Positions 46,236-53,424 of a stretch of DNA of 64,000 nucleotides are shown piece after piece. The stretch is taken from the NCBI GenBank assembly GCA_910588335.1, contig CAJUQV010000007.1:47589-111588 (forward strand). The letters are read 5' to 3'. The stretch is from an uncultured Ruminiclostridium sp. GTDB taxonomy: Bacteria > Bacillota > Clostridia > Oscillospirales > Ruminococcaceae. Each line of letters opens with the position of its first letter. Positions within the stretch are counted from its first letter, which is position 1. The translations under genes were made by a program, and so were the position numbers. The notes below the pieces were generated by a model that did no database searches, was not told the DNA's origin, and worked only from the letters and a program-made list of their open reading frames with translations.

Positions 46236-46927
46236 GAATACATAAAAATAGTATTTTGACATGGATCTTAATTTTTTCATTATGCGGATTATGCGGCTGT
46301 TCACAAATTGAAGCAGAAGGCAGTGAACAAAACGATTCACATTTTTCCGAAGGAACCGAAAGCTCCTCCGCAATCACGGAAATCCGCGCTTTCAATGATA
46401 AATTAACGATCTTTCCCTCATGGGAAGAAGCGGGTAAATTCTTTAATATGGATTTTTCCATTTGTGCCGAGGATACTCGAAAGGTTCATTTAGTTGATTA
46501 TATTTCGGATAACTATAATATCATTCAGACTCATTTTGACGAGGATGAATTCTTTCCGGCTCCCCTGCCTTCCGAGTCTAAGGAATATGTTAAGCCAACT
46601 TTGGCAACAATAACCGCTTATCTGGCAAAATCGGGCGAAGCGTCAGAAGAAGAACTGCACGGATTTGCGGATGACTTCTCAAGCTTTTCCCTTCCCCCCA
46701 CAAACGACATAGAATTTCAAGAGTTAAGAACCGAAATTATTCAGGTTGGTAACACCGAAGCAAGTTTGAAATTTTATGTTTCAAATTCATCTGATCTTTT
46801 AAATGTTGAAGCTATATACAAAGGATGTTTATTTCATATGGATTACGAAAACATATCCGAAGAGGATATAGATAAAAATATTGACGATATATGTAACAGC
46901 CTAAGTAATTATATCCAAAACAATTAA
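46232..46927 (+). CDS. Lipoprotein of unknown function, cassette C partner
   Basis: 231 residues with a lipobox LCGC (Cys ~23) and a Ser/Glu linker. The mature domain includes FPSWEEAGKFFNMDFSICAEDT and an acidic C-terminal domain (from YISDNYNII) that is duplicated without change in the chimeric locus at 41726-42154. It is strongly acidic (FDEDEFFPAPLPSESKEYV), which suits binding a basic partner (inference). It overlaps the secreted gene by 4 nt and ends in a strong terminator. Confidence 0.65.
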   Translation: MRIHKNSILTWILIFSLCGLCGCSQIEAEGSEQNDSHFSEGTESSSAITEIRAFNDKLTIFPSWEEAGKFFNMDFSICAEDTRKVHLVDYISDNYNIIQTHFDEDEFFPAPLPSESKEYVKPTLATITAYLAKSGEASEEELHGFADDFSSFSLPPTNDIEFQELRTEIIQVGNTEASLKFYVSNSSDLLNVEAIYKGCLFHMDYENISEEDIDKNIDDICNSLSNYIQNN

Positions 46928-47142
46928 AAAATCTGTTTGTAAAATCTTTAATAGGCGCCGTATTTTGTTACGGCAGCCTATTACGTTTTTTTGGAAAAAG
47001 CTTTGCGGTAATAGTCGTTGATTTCTTCTCGCTTATACTTTAAAAAGCAGAGTTTGTTTGAATGTGAAATCAACAAACCGTTGATGTTATTTTTGTATAA
47101 TTTTACCGAATATCAAAAAACATTAAAATTTTTTTAAAAAAC
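46499..47142 (+). repeat. Long direct repeat, copy 2 (about 640 bp)
   Basis: Partner of 41726-42369. It covers the 3' part of the lipoprotein gene, the terminator and the header up to where copy 1 has its promoter; here the sequence instead joins a gene remnant. Confidence 0.85.
46950..46991 (+). terminator. Rho-independent terminator
   Basis: Same hairpin as 42177-42218 (AATAGGCGCCGT with ACGGCAGCCTATT), then a T-run. Confidence 0.8.
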
Positions 47143-47148
47143 GGATGT

Positions 47149-47313
47149 ATGATAGATAATCAAAATAACGGAGCGCCGATTTGCATCTATATAGTCGATC
47201 CATTATATGGCTACGATATCGCCAACTATTCTGCAAGCGATTATACATATAAATATACAAACGGTTCCACAGGAAGTCATTACGTTATTAATTATACAAC
47301 ACGCAGGTATTGA
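47149..47313 (+). pseudogene. Remnant of a secreted papain-like (C39-type) peptidase
   Basis: A 54-residue open end: MIDNQNNGAPICIYIVDPLY, then YDIANYSASDYTYKYTNGST and GSHYVINYTTRRY. N-G-x-P-I-C-x-x-x-V followed by G-S-H-Y-V-I-x-x-Y is the C-terminal half of C39-like peptidases, where the H is catalytic. The N-terminal half, signal peptide, ribosome site and promoter boxes are missing; the header repeat joins it directly. It immediately precedes a lipoprotein, as the secreted genes of intact cassettes do. Confidence 0.5.
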
Positions 47314-47315
47314 AT

Positions 47316-47954
47316 ATGAAATTTTTTAAAAATCTAATGCCAATTTGCGCACTTTTTACAGCTTTTCTGTTATGTTCATGCACTGCGGAAAAGAAAAACA
47401 CTGACGGTGAAAACAGCATAAGTACTCCCAACAACAATACGGAAAGCTCTGTCGAAACAACACCCAAATTTCCCGTATCCGAAACTACCCTAAACGAAGA
47501 AGCGCTGTCTCAAATTAAAGCCGAAAAAGAATCCCAATACCTTCGTTCTCTTGACGATCTTGAATTGGATACGGAGAAAATAAAGGAGACGGACGGCAAA
47601 GCACTGTCAAGCACGGATTTTACGGACTGTTTCGTTGCTGTGCTAAGCCCTTACGGCGAAAAAATATTGGAATATCTCTCCGCAGAAGATACAAAGAGCT
47701 TTATCGAGTGCATAACAAAAGCCGAAATAAGCACCGAAGAATATGAAGTTCCCCAAAAAACCGGCGGAGAACATTTAAGATATCAGATTACGCTGAAAAC
47801 AGGCGAACAGATATTTATCGGAACGTCAAATGACGATCTGCTGGTAATAAACATGGAGCACGGCTATCTTTGCGACAAGGAAAGTTCCGATCGGATAAGA
47901 AATTTTTATAATGAAAGCATAAAAAGGTTTGAAGAAAAAGCTATGAATCAATAA
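47316..47954 (+). CDS. Lipoprotein of unknown function, orphan partner
   Basis: 212 residues from ATG 47316 (a TTG two codons up is possible). Lipobox LCSC (Cys ~22), an Asn/Thr/Ser linker, then a Glu/Lys-rich domain (SQIKAEKESQYLRSLDDLELDT; SPYGEKILEYLSAEDTKSF; GGEHLRYQITLKTGEQIFIG). Similar short C-terminal sequence occurs in immunity-like lipoproteins in general style only; no family recognised. It follows the peptidase remnant by 2 nt, so it looks like the surviving partner of a broken cassette. Confidence 0.6.
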   Translation: MKFFKNLMPICALFTAFLLCSCTAEKKNTDGENSISTPNNNTESSVETTPKFPVSETTLNEEALSQIKAEKESQYLRSLDDLELDTEKIKETDGKALSSTDFTDCFVAVLSPYGEKILEYLSAEDTKSFIECITKAEISTEEYEVPQKTGGEHLRYQITLKTGEQIFIGTSNDDLLVINMEHGYLCDKESSDRIRNFYNESIKRFEEKAMNQ

Positions 47955-48193
47955 ACCCTTTTATGAAAAAATCTGATCCCCCGAAACAAAAGTCAAAAAA
48001 AGCACAGCGACTTTGACTATCCGTCTGCCGTTGTGCTTTGTAATCTAAAAAAACAAGAGATATTTTCCACATATCTCCGTTATGCAAATTTTTAGAAAAA
48101 AACAACATAATCCCGCCTTTATTAAACAACATAATCTGTTTTAATTGCATAAAGCTACTGTAAAAATATTTCACCCGAAAGGACTAACCCAAA
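47955..48193. other. Intergenic region with a terminator-like hairpin
   Basis: AAAGCACA (47999-48006) pairs with TGTGCTTT (48032-48039). GTCAAA/TTTGAC nearby offers an alternative pairing. No gene seen. Confidence 0.45.
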
Positions 48194-49108
48194 ATGAAAA
48201 ACAAAAAAAACACAAAACTCATATCAACACTGCTTACCGCAGCCGTTTTTCTTACCGCCTGCTCCGATACCGCGAATCAATACGCGGATCCAATAATCGG
48301 AACGGTTCCGCAGGGAGATATCCCTTCCGAACCGAAGCTGATACAAGACCGCTCCCCCAAAAATGAAAACCGTGAGGAGCTGATGAATATTATCTCTTTG
48401 GAAAACTTTACAGGAGCGGCAGGTGAAACTCTTACTGCGGAAACAGCGGTAAACATTACGACGGACGACACCGCGCCCCAAAACTATCTGCTTGAATATG
48501 ACCACGCGTATTTTACTTACGCCGAGCCGATTTATGACAGAGAACGTTCCGGCGGCGATAACGGTACTTTTGATATAACCACACCCGAATTGCTGGACAA
48601 ATACAATCTTTATCTGAAAAACAAGTCGGCAATATATACGGTTAAGGCGGGTGATAAATTAGAAAACGGCCTTATTTGCACCGACGCGGTGACTTCTTAT
48701 GTTTACGTCAATGACGCCGAAAAAGCAGCGCCGCGGCTTCACCATTCGGAAGCGGCGTTTTCGGGAGAACTCACGCTAAGCGGAACAATTCGCTATGAAG
48801 AGAACGAAAGCCCTCCAAGCTTTGAAAAAGGCTTATTGACCTTCACCGCCGATTCGGCTAACGGAAAGGTTCCCGCCGAATACCGTCCGGAAATGTTACA
48901 TGAATATTCTTTGAACGAAACAGGCTTATACGGCGAATTTTTCAGACTCGGAAATATATCCGATCTTACGGAAGAGCAGGCGAAGGTAATAGCAAACAAT
49001 GAATTTACGGACGTACAGATAACAATAAAAAATATTCATCTTTTTTACGGCGACTACGGTTATACCCCTTTACAGACAGCGGAAATTACGGATATAAAAG
49101 TTCTTTAA
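48194..49108 (+). CDS. Lipoprotein of unknown function
   Basis: 304 residues, lipobox LTAC (Cys ~23), Pro/Asn-rich linker to ~60. The mature domain has ETAVNITTDDTAPQNYLLEY, DKLENGLICTDAVTSYVYVN and SGELTLSGTIRYEENES, suggesting beta-sandwich folding. GAAAGGA precedes the start. There is no secreted gene directly upstream and no shared promoter motif. It is followed by a strong terminator at 49148. Confidence 0.65.
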   Translation: MKNKKNTKLISTLLTAAVFLTACSDTANQYADPIIGTVPQGDIPSEPKLIQDRSPKNENREELMNIISLENFTGAAGETLTAETAVNITTDDTAPQNYLLEYDHAYFTYAEPIYDRERSGGDNGTFDITTPELLDKYNLYLKNKSAIYTVKAGDKLENGLICTDAVTSYVYVNDAEKAAPRLHHSEAAFSGELTLSGTIRYEENESPPSFEKGLLTFTADSANGKVPAEYRPEMLHEYSLNETGLYGEFFRLGNISDLTEEQAKVIANNEFTDVQITIKNIHLFYGDYGYTPLQTAEITDIKVL

Positions 49109-49147
49109 GCGCTGTCCGTTGCTCACATATGTCACCCCGCAAGTTAC

Positions 49148-49184
49148 GGCAGGCAAAACGCACAATTGCCTGCCTTTCTTTTTA
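49148..49184 (+). terminator. Rho-independent terminator
   Basis: Perfect 9-bp stem GGCAGGCAA / TTGCCTGCC with a 9-nt loop, followed by TTTCTTTTT. Confidence 0.9.
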
Positions 49185-49231
49185 TGCAATCCTACAAATT
49201 TCATTAAAACAGCATTTTTTTAAAAAAAAGA

Positions 49232-49261
49232 TGTAACAAAATCTCGTTTTTTGGATTTTAC
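49232..49261 (+). promoter_or_regulatory. Shared ECF-type promoter motif, copy D
   Basis: TGTAAC (49232-49237), 17 nt, ATTTTAC (49255-49261). The spacer sequence differs from the other copies, so the two boxes and the spacing are conserved beyond simple duplication. Confidence 0.6.
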
Positions 49262-49280
49262 TATCGTTAACTATAAGCAA

Positions 49281-49338
49281 GTCCGCCCCACGGCAAAAAT
49301 GCCGAAAAACCGGCGGACGGGTCTGCCGGTTTCCGGCA
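49281..49338 (+). promoter_or_regulatory. Two hairpins in the leader of cassette D
   Basis: GTCCGCC (49281-49287) with GGCGGAC (49312-49318) enclosing CGGC-AAAAAT-GCCG, then TGCCGG-TTT-CCGGCA (49324-49338). The second hairpin ends about 8 nt before the AAGAAAGG ribosome site. The mini-ORF of copies A-C is not present. Confidence 0.5.
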
Positions 49339-49359
49339 AAAAGAAAGGTAGGTAAAAAA

Positions 49360-49791
49360 ATGAAAAAATTTATTTCTGTTTTAGTGGCGGCGGCTATGAT
49401 GGCTTCAACATTGCCCGCAGGGGTATACGCTCAGGAAAATAACCCCAACAGCGGAATTATGCCGTTGTATGTATGTAACAGTAAAGCTGCATCTGCCGCG
49501 GTTGTTAATGGAAATAAAGTAGAGTGCGTGAGTGCTGTTATTGTGGTTTCGGGTGAAAAATGGACTTCCGTAACACAGACCATTGAAAAGCAAAATTCAA
49601 TCGGAAAGTGGTATTCGACCTCAAATACATGGTCAAAAAAATCCGATAATCCCAACCTGAGCTATAATTTTACAAACACGGTTACTATAACCAACAGCGG
49701 CACATACAGGCTCAGAAGCGATTTAGCCGTTGAAGCTTCAAACGGCTTTACAGAAACGGTTACAAGCTACAGCGGCAATTTCACAATTTAA
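49360..49791 (+). CDS. Small secreted protein, cassette D
   Basis: 143 residues. Signal peptide MKKFISVLVAAAMMASTLPA, cleaved near VYA-QE. The mature ~118 residues look like one beta-sandwich: KVECVSAVIVVSGEKWTSVT, YNFTNTVTITNSGTYRLRSD, ending SYSGNFTI, with two Cys. Small secreted proteins of this style are common in Ruminococcus-like genomes without known function. It stands alone and converges with the anti-sigma gene 2 nt away, next to the proposed regulator. Confidence 0.7.
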   Translation: MKKFISVLVAAAMMASTLPAGVYAQENNPNSGIMPLYVCNSKAASAAVVNGNKVECVSAVIVVSGEKWTSVTQTIEKQNSIGKWYSTSNTWSKKSDNPNLSYNFTNTVTITNSGTYRLRSDLAVEASNGFTETVTSYSGNFTI

Positions 49792-49793
49792 GT

Positions 49794-50528
49794 TTACTCG
49801 ATTTCAATAATTTCCGCTAACCGTAACAGTTCTTCACTGTCATCGTCTGCTCCCGTAATTTCAAACATGTATCCGTTTTGTATCCATGTAATAGTTTTAA
49901 TGATACTGGAATCAGCGGACATATGTGCCAAAATAAATCCGACCTCGCCATTAACCTTAATTTCACTAACCGTAGAATTTTCGGTATTTACCATCAAATT
50001 CTCGGCAAAAGACTTAGTATACTGTATAAAATTAACCGTCTTATTCCCGCATTTATACTGCGAGTTCACTACGCTTTTGTCTGCTGCTTCATTAACAAGC
50101 TCATACCCGCTTTCAACCGGCAGCCGATAAACTTCCTCAATCGTATCCTTGATATCATACATGGAAAAATCAACGCTTACGTTTGAATGAGTATTGTATA
50201 CGTCAAAGATAAATCCGCGCGCACCGAAATAAATCGCGCCCGCCGCCACGGCAAAGAACACCGCCGACATTATAACGGATATTATCACCGCAAGCTTTTT
50301 CAGCGGAATATAGCTCCTTTCGGCGGTAAGGATTTTCGACGGCTTATACGGAGCACATGACGCGGGGCGCTCCCAATGCTTCTTTGCAAGCCTTGTAATG
50401 CTTTTTTTTCTGATACGGTACGCAAGGGAAAAACGGTGGGGCTTCTCATCGGCCGGAACGTCGTATTGTGAAAAATATTCCTCGGAATAGGCGATAAGCG
50501 CCATTTTTAAAGCTTCATCTCCTGTCAT
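49794..50528 (-). CDS. Membrane anti-sigma-type protein (DUF4367-like)
   Basis: 244 residues from the ATG at 50528, with AGGAGG 9 nt upstream inside the sigma gene; the two genes overlap by 14 nt. Residues ~1-75 are cytoplasmic and charged, ~80-105 form one membrane helix (LAVIISVIMSAVFFAVAAGAIYF), and the rest is outside (VDFSMYDIKDTIEEVYRLP; TVNFIQYTKSFAENLM; ITWIQNGYMFEITGADDDSE), resembling DUF4367 sensor domains found with ECF sigma factors. I infer that it holds the sigma factor inactive until an envelope signal is sensed. No zinc-binding anti-sigma motif is present. Confidence 0.75.
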   Translation of the reverse strand: MTGDEALKMALIAYSEEYFSQYDVPADEKPHRFSLAYRIRKKSITRLAKKHWERPASCAPYKPSKILTAERSYIPLKKLAVIISVIMSAVFFAVAAGAIYFGARGFIFDVYNTHSNVSVDFSMYDIKDTIEEVYRLPVESGYELVNEAADKSVVNSQYKCGNKTVNFIQYTKSFAENLMVNTENSTVSEIKVNGEVGFILAHMSADSSIIKTITWIQNGYMFEITGADDDSEELLRLAEIIEIE

Positions 50529-51072
50529 TGACAGTTTCCTCCTCATTCATTAATTTTTTAAGTCTTTGTCTTGCCCTGAACATTCGCTGACGAAGCGCGT
50601 TTTCGGATATTTCCAATCGCTCCGCCATTTGGGATATTGAATAACCCATGACGGCCGAAAGGAAAAGCAGATCATAGTCGCTTGGCAAAAGCTTGTTAAG
50701 CGCCTTGTGAAGATTTTCGGCTTCGTATCCGGAAAACAGCTCCTCCTCGGCGGAAGTTCCTCCCTCAAGAGAGTACAGGTCGTCGATATTTTCGGCTATG
50801 CGGTTCCGACGGGAATTATAACATTTATACGCGGCGTTTTTCACGGTAATGATAAGATATGCCTTAAGTCCCGAAGTCTGTAATTTTTTCAGATTAACGA
50901 GACGATCCTGACGGATAATATTCAAAAACACTTCATGCACCGTATCCTCGGCGTCATACTTGTTATTCAGAATATTAAACGCTACCTTGTACATCATCTG
51001 TTCATATTCCGAGTATAGTTTTGTTATAAAAGCTTCTTCCTCCGGAGTGTTGACAGCCATCAAACAGAGCAC
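50515..51072 (-). CDS. ECF-family RNA polymerase sigma factor
   Basis: About 185 residues. The start is uncertain: GTG 51072 fits the AGAGAGG site (11 nt), GTG 51084 is too close to it, and ATG 51060 is farther. Region 2 is YEQMMYKVAFNILNNKYDAED followed by TVHEVFLNIIR. Region 4 is a helix-turn-helix (YSISQMAERLEISENALRQR). Regions 1 and 3 are lacking, as in ECF sigmas. It overlaps its membrane partner. Its own promoter looks sigma-A-like. I propose that it recognises the TGTAAC-N17-ATTTTA motif of the neighbouring cassettes; this is inference from proximity and motif type. Confidence 0.85.
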   Translation of the reverse strand: MLCLMAVNTPEEEAFITKLYSEYEQMMYKVAFNILNNKYDAEDTVHEVFLNIIRQDRLVNLKKLQTSGLKAYLIITVKNAAYKCYNSRRNRIAENIDDLYSLEGGTSAEEELFSGYEAENLHKALNKLLPSDYDLLFLSAVMGYSISQMAERLEISENALRQRMFRARQRLKKLMNEEETVNDRR

Positions 51073-51122
51073 TTTATAACGCACCTCTCTTTTGTGGGGA
51101 TATGTTTAAAAGATTTTATATT

Positions 51123-51151
51123 AGTATAACATATTATGGTGGGTAAGTCAA
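51123..51151 (-). promoter_or_regulatory. Sigma-A promoter of the ECF sigma operon
   Basis: On the minus strand TTGACT (51151-51146), 17-nt spacer, TATACT (51128-51123). The predicted leader is about 40-45 nt. No TGTAAC box lies here, so there is no visible autoregulation. Confidence 0.75.
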
Positions 51152-51455
51152 TAGAATTTTGGTATTTTTAAGAAAAAAATATGATATGATGGGAATAATT
51201 TGTAAACCTTATATTTGGGGAATCAAACGGCAAGAATTGCCGATAAAATGCGGAGCCGCGGCAGTTTGCGAGTAATTGCGGACAATGGCGGTGAATAAAA
51301 GACCGATACGGGGGAGTACGAGGATTGTTTGATATAAAAGTAAATCGGAGAATTATGTTGTATTGTGTCGAATTGTGAGATGTAAAACTGTGAGATTTAT
51401 ATTTGGCTGCGTTTGCTCTTTTGAGAAACGCAGCCGATTTTTTTGCTGTCCGTTT
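51152..51455. other. Intergenic region ending in a strong plus-strand terminator
   Basis: No protein gene recognised. CGGCAA-GAA-TTGCCG at 51228-51242 is a short hairpin. The perfect terminator at 51405-51444 has no obvious gene before it on the plus strand, so an untranslated RNA is possible. Confidence 0.35.
51405..51444 (+). terminator. Rho-independent terminator without an obvious upstream gene
   Basis: GGCTGCGTTT (51405-51414) with AAACGCAGCC (51426-51435), extended by CTC/GAG, then GATTTTTTT. Confidence 0.8.
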
Positions 51456-51500
51456 TTATATCAATCTTTATTAAAGTTGCGGACTTGATTAAAGATTGCA
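51456..51500. repeat. 45-nt dispersed palindromic repeat, copy 3
   Basis: Begins TTATATCAATC and ends GATTGCA. It directly follows a terminator, as copy 2 does. Arm pairing AATCTTTA...TAAAGATT is kept. Confidence 0.75.
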
Positions 51501-51585
51501 TCCCATGCACTAATCTTTGATCATATATTTGTATATACATTGATTAAATATCAGTATTAAACAAACGTCCGCATTTTCTCCAAAA

Positions 51586-51633
51586 AAAACTCTTTACCCG
51601 ACGGGATAGTCCCCGAAGAGTAAAGAGTTTTTA
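51586..51633 (-). terminator. Terminator of the prophage repressor gene
   Basis: AAAACTCTTTAC / GTAAAGAGTTTT (12 bp) with a CGGGGACTATCCCG-containing loop, 44 nt past the repressor stop. Confidence 0.8.
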
Positions 51634-51676
51634 TAAAATATACTTTCAAATTTTCCCCAAATTTTTTAAAAACAAC

Positions 51677-52309
51677 TTATAAGTCCTTTATAATCTGTTT
51701 AACCAGTCCCACAACCCTTATTCTCTCAACATCCTCCCCTTCAAACCTTCTCGGCTTATATTCGGGATTCACGGAAATAAGCTCTATCCAGTCCCTTCCG
51801 TACTCCACCTTTTTAACAAAGCCCTCTTCTCCGTCCATCAGCACCACCGCAATGCTGCCGCTGTCCACAGAGGTCTGACGTCTTACCACAATTATGTCTC
51901 CGTCCTCGATTTTCGGATACATACTGTCGCCCTGAACCTTTAAGCCCATCAAAAGGGGCGCCTCCGAAGGATTTCTCACCAGAAGCGGAACATAATCCGT
52001 TATTTCGGAATCCGCGTAAGAGCCGAAGCCCGCGGAAACGCTCTCGAAAACGGGAATACGATAAAAACCGTCGGTATATATGTCCGATATCTTAAGAATC
52101 TCCGACTCCTGATCGTCTACAAATGTGGCGGGAGCAACACCGAAATATTCCGAAAGCTTAAGTACCGTTTTTCTCTTTAAATTTCTGACGGTGCCGTTTT
52201 CCCATTTCTGAACCGCCGCTTTCTGAACGCCGATGATCTTTCCCAGCTCGCTTTGGGTCATTCCTCTTTCCGTGCGCAATTGCTTGATATAAGCGCCTAT
52301 GTCTCTCAT
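51677..52309 (-). CDS. Prophage repressor, XRE helix-turn-helix plus S24 (LexA/CI-like) peptidase
   Basis: 210 residues from ATG 52309, with GGAGGAAAA upstream; a frame extension to 52375 lacks a site. Residues ~1-60 are an XRE helix-turn-helix (MTQSELGKIIGVQKAAVQKW). The C-terminal S24 domain has the catalytic Ser in KVQGDSMYPKIEDGD and Lys in GEEGFVKKVEYG. This combination marks CI-like repressors that cleave themselves when RecA is activated. It is divergent from the late operon, with back-to-back promoters and repeated GGTATC sites between, so it probably silences the prophage until DNA damage. Confidence 0.9.
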   Translation of the reverse strand: MRDIGAYIKQLRTERGMTQSELGKIIGVQKAAVQKWENGTVRNLKRKTVLKLSEYFGVAPATFVDDQESEILKISDIYTDGFYRIPVFESVSAGFGSYADSEITDYVPLLVRNPSEAPLLMGLKVQGDSMYPKIEDGDIIVVRRQTSVDSGSIAVVLMDGEEGFVKKVEYGRDWIELISVNPEYKPRRFEGEDVERIRVVGLVKQIIKDL

Positions 52310-52365
52310 AACTGTTTTCCTCCAATTTCTTAAGAACATTTCCAAATATGCTCTATTTTGTATAA

Positions 52366-52394
52366 AGTGTATCATAATTTTCTATTTTTGTCAA
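52366..52394 (-). promoter_or_regulatory. Promoter of the repressor gene
   Basis: On the minus strand TTGACA (52394-52389), 17-nt spacer, TACACT (52371-52366). Confidence 0.65.
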
Positions 52395-52432
52395 GCGTTT
52401 TTGTGCAAAAGATAAAATTAAGATACAAGGTA

Positions 52433-52461
52433 TTGACAGGTGGAAAAAAATGTGGTATCAT
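52433..52461 (+). promoter_or_regulatory. Promoter of the prophage structural operon
   Basis: TTGACA (52433-52438), 17-nt spacer, TATCAT (52456-52461). A GGTATC half-site overlaps the -10 box, ideal for repression. Confidence 0.75.
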
Positions 52462-52649
52462 TTAAGTGTCCTAAAAAGAAACCCAAAGTAAACATAAAAC
52501 ACATAATTTTATACCCCATTAAGAAAAACCTGTCTTGAAGCGTTTACTTTAGGAACAGTCTCACAAAAATGGTATCTCTTAAATATATCAAGTTTTACAC
52601 AATACTATACAATCGTATTTTTTTAAAACCTTGGTATCTTTTAAATACA
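52454..52649 (+). promoter_or_regulatory. Three repeated GGTATC operator-like sites
   Basis: GGTATCATTTAAGTGTC (52454-52470), GGTATCTCTTAAATATA (52571-52587) and GGTATCTTTTAAATACA (52633-52649). TGTATCA in the repressor promoter (52368-52374) is a related half-site. They are candidate binding sites for the S24 repressor. Confidence 0.45.
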
Positions 52650-52688
52650 CAAAGCGTTTTAAAGAAAGGAGCAAAAAAAAGAAAAACA

Positions 52689-52955
52689 ATGCACAAATAC
52701 AACTGCACCCTTTGCGGCGCAATACTTTTTCCCGATGAAGCCATCTGTCACTACGACCGCATACACGGCGACGTATACGTATCCTGCCCTTACTGCCGCT
52801 CTCAATGCGAAAGATATTCGGAAGCAGAGGACGGGGAAGACGTAGAGGAAAGGGAGAAAGAAGAAGACGAATGGGAAGAGGGATGGGAAGAAGAGGAGAA
52901 GGAACGGACGGAAAAAGTCGAAAATAAAAAAGAGGAGGAATGCGGGCTTGAATAA
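52689..52955 (+). CDS. Small zinc-ribbon protein with acidic tail
   Basis: 88 residues from ATG 52689, although the AAAGGAG lies 17 nt upstream, farther than usual. The N-terminal ~45 residues carry CTLCG...CHYDRIH...CPYCRSQC, a C2H/C2 zinc-finger-like set. The last ~45 are mostly Glu, Asp and Lys. It is the first gene of the prophage operon, just before the terminase. Function unknown; a DNA-binding or regulatory role is possible. Confidence 0.6.
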   Translation: MHKYNCTLCGAILFPDEAICHYDRIHGDVYVSCPYCRSQCERYSEAEDGEDVEEREKEEDEWEEGWEEEEKERTEKVENKKEEECGLE

Positions 52956-52983
52956 AAGAAAACGCAAAAAGAAAGGAAAGCTT

Positions 52984-53388
52984 ATGACCGACAAGCAAAA
53001 ACGCTTCTGCGACGAATACCTTAAAGACTGCAACGGGGCGGGCGCCGCCAGAAGGAGCGGCTATTCCTCAACCAGCGCGGGCGGGCTGCTTAAGCAGCCC
53101 GAAGTACAGGAATACCTTAAAACGCAGATGGAGGAAATACACAACGAAAAAATCGCGGACGTAAGGGAAATCTCCGAATACCTCACCTCGGTAATGAGGG
53201 GAAGCTGCGGAGAACAAACCAAAACCTCAATAAGCGACGACCGCGAAACCACCACCTATATAACCGTTTCCGCCAAAGAGCGCCTGAAAGCGGCGGAGCT
53301 TATGGGAAAGCGCTACGGCCTTTTCAGGGAACAGACGGAGGTAACGGTTAAGCCCTCGATTATAATAAAAGGGGAGGATGATTTATAA
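52984..53388 (+). CDS. Phage terminase small subunit
   Basis: 134 residues from ATG 52984 (GGAAAGC upstream), giving MTDKQKRFCDEYLKDCNGAG. The N-terminal helix-turn-helix (GAGAARRSGYSSTSAGGLLKQP) and central segment (EISEYLTSVMRGSCGEQ) match the XtmA/Terminase_2 family, which recognises DNA for packaging. It is followed by terL 36 nt later. Confidence 0.88.
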   Translation: MTDKQKRFCDEYLKDCNGAGAARRSGYSSTSAGGLLKQPEVQEYLKTQMEEIHNEKIADVREISEYLTSVMRGSCGEQTKTSISDDRETTTYITVSAKERLKAAELMGKRYGLFREQTEVTVKPSIIIKGEDDL

Positions 53389-53424
53389 AAACGTGTTCCG
53401 GCAGGAGAAAGGAAGCGAAATAAA

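Noticed and set aside
42235..47142. CRISPR-like or tandem repeat array
   Set aside because: The repeats are hundreds of bases long, few, and contain promoters; there are no short regular repeats with spacers, and no cas genes.
52588..53033. Minus-strand frames opposite the zinc-ribbon gene and terS
   Set aside because: They are mirror translations of Glu/Lys-rich codons (Leu/Phe/Pro-rich) without ribosome sites.
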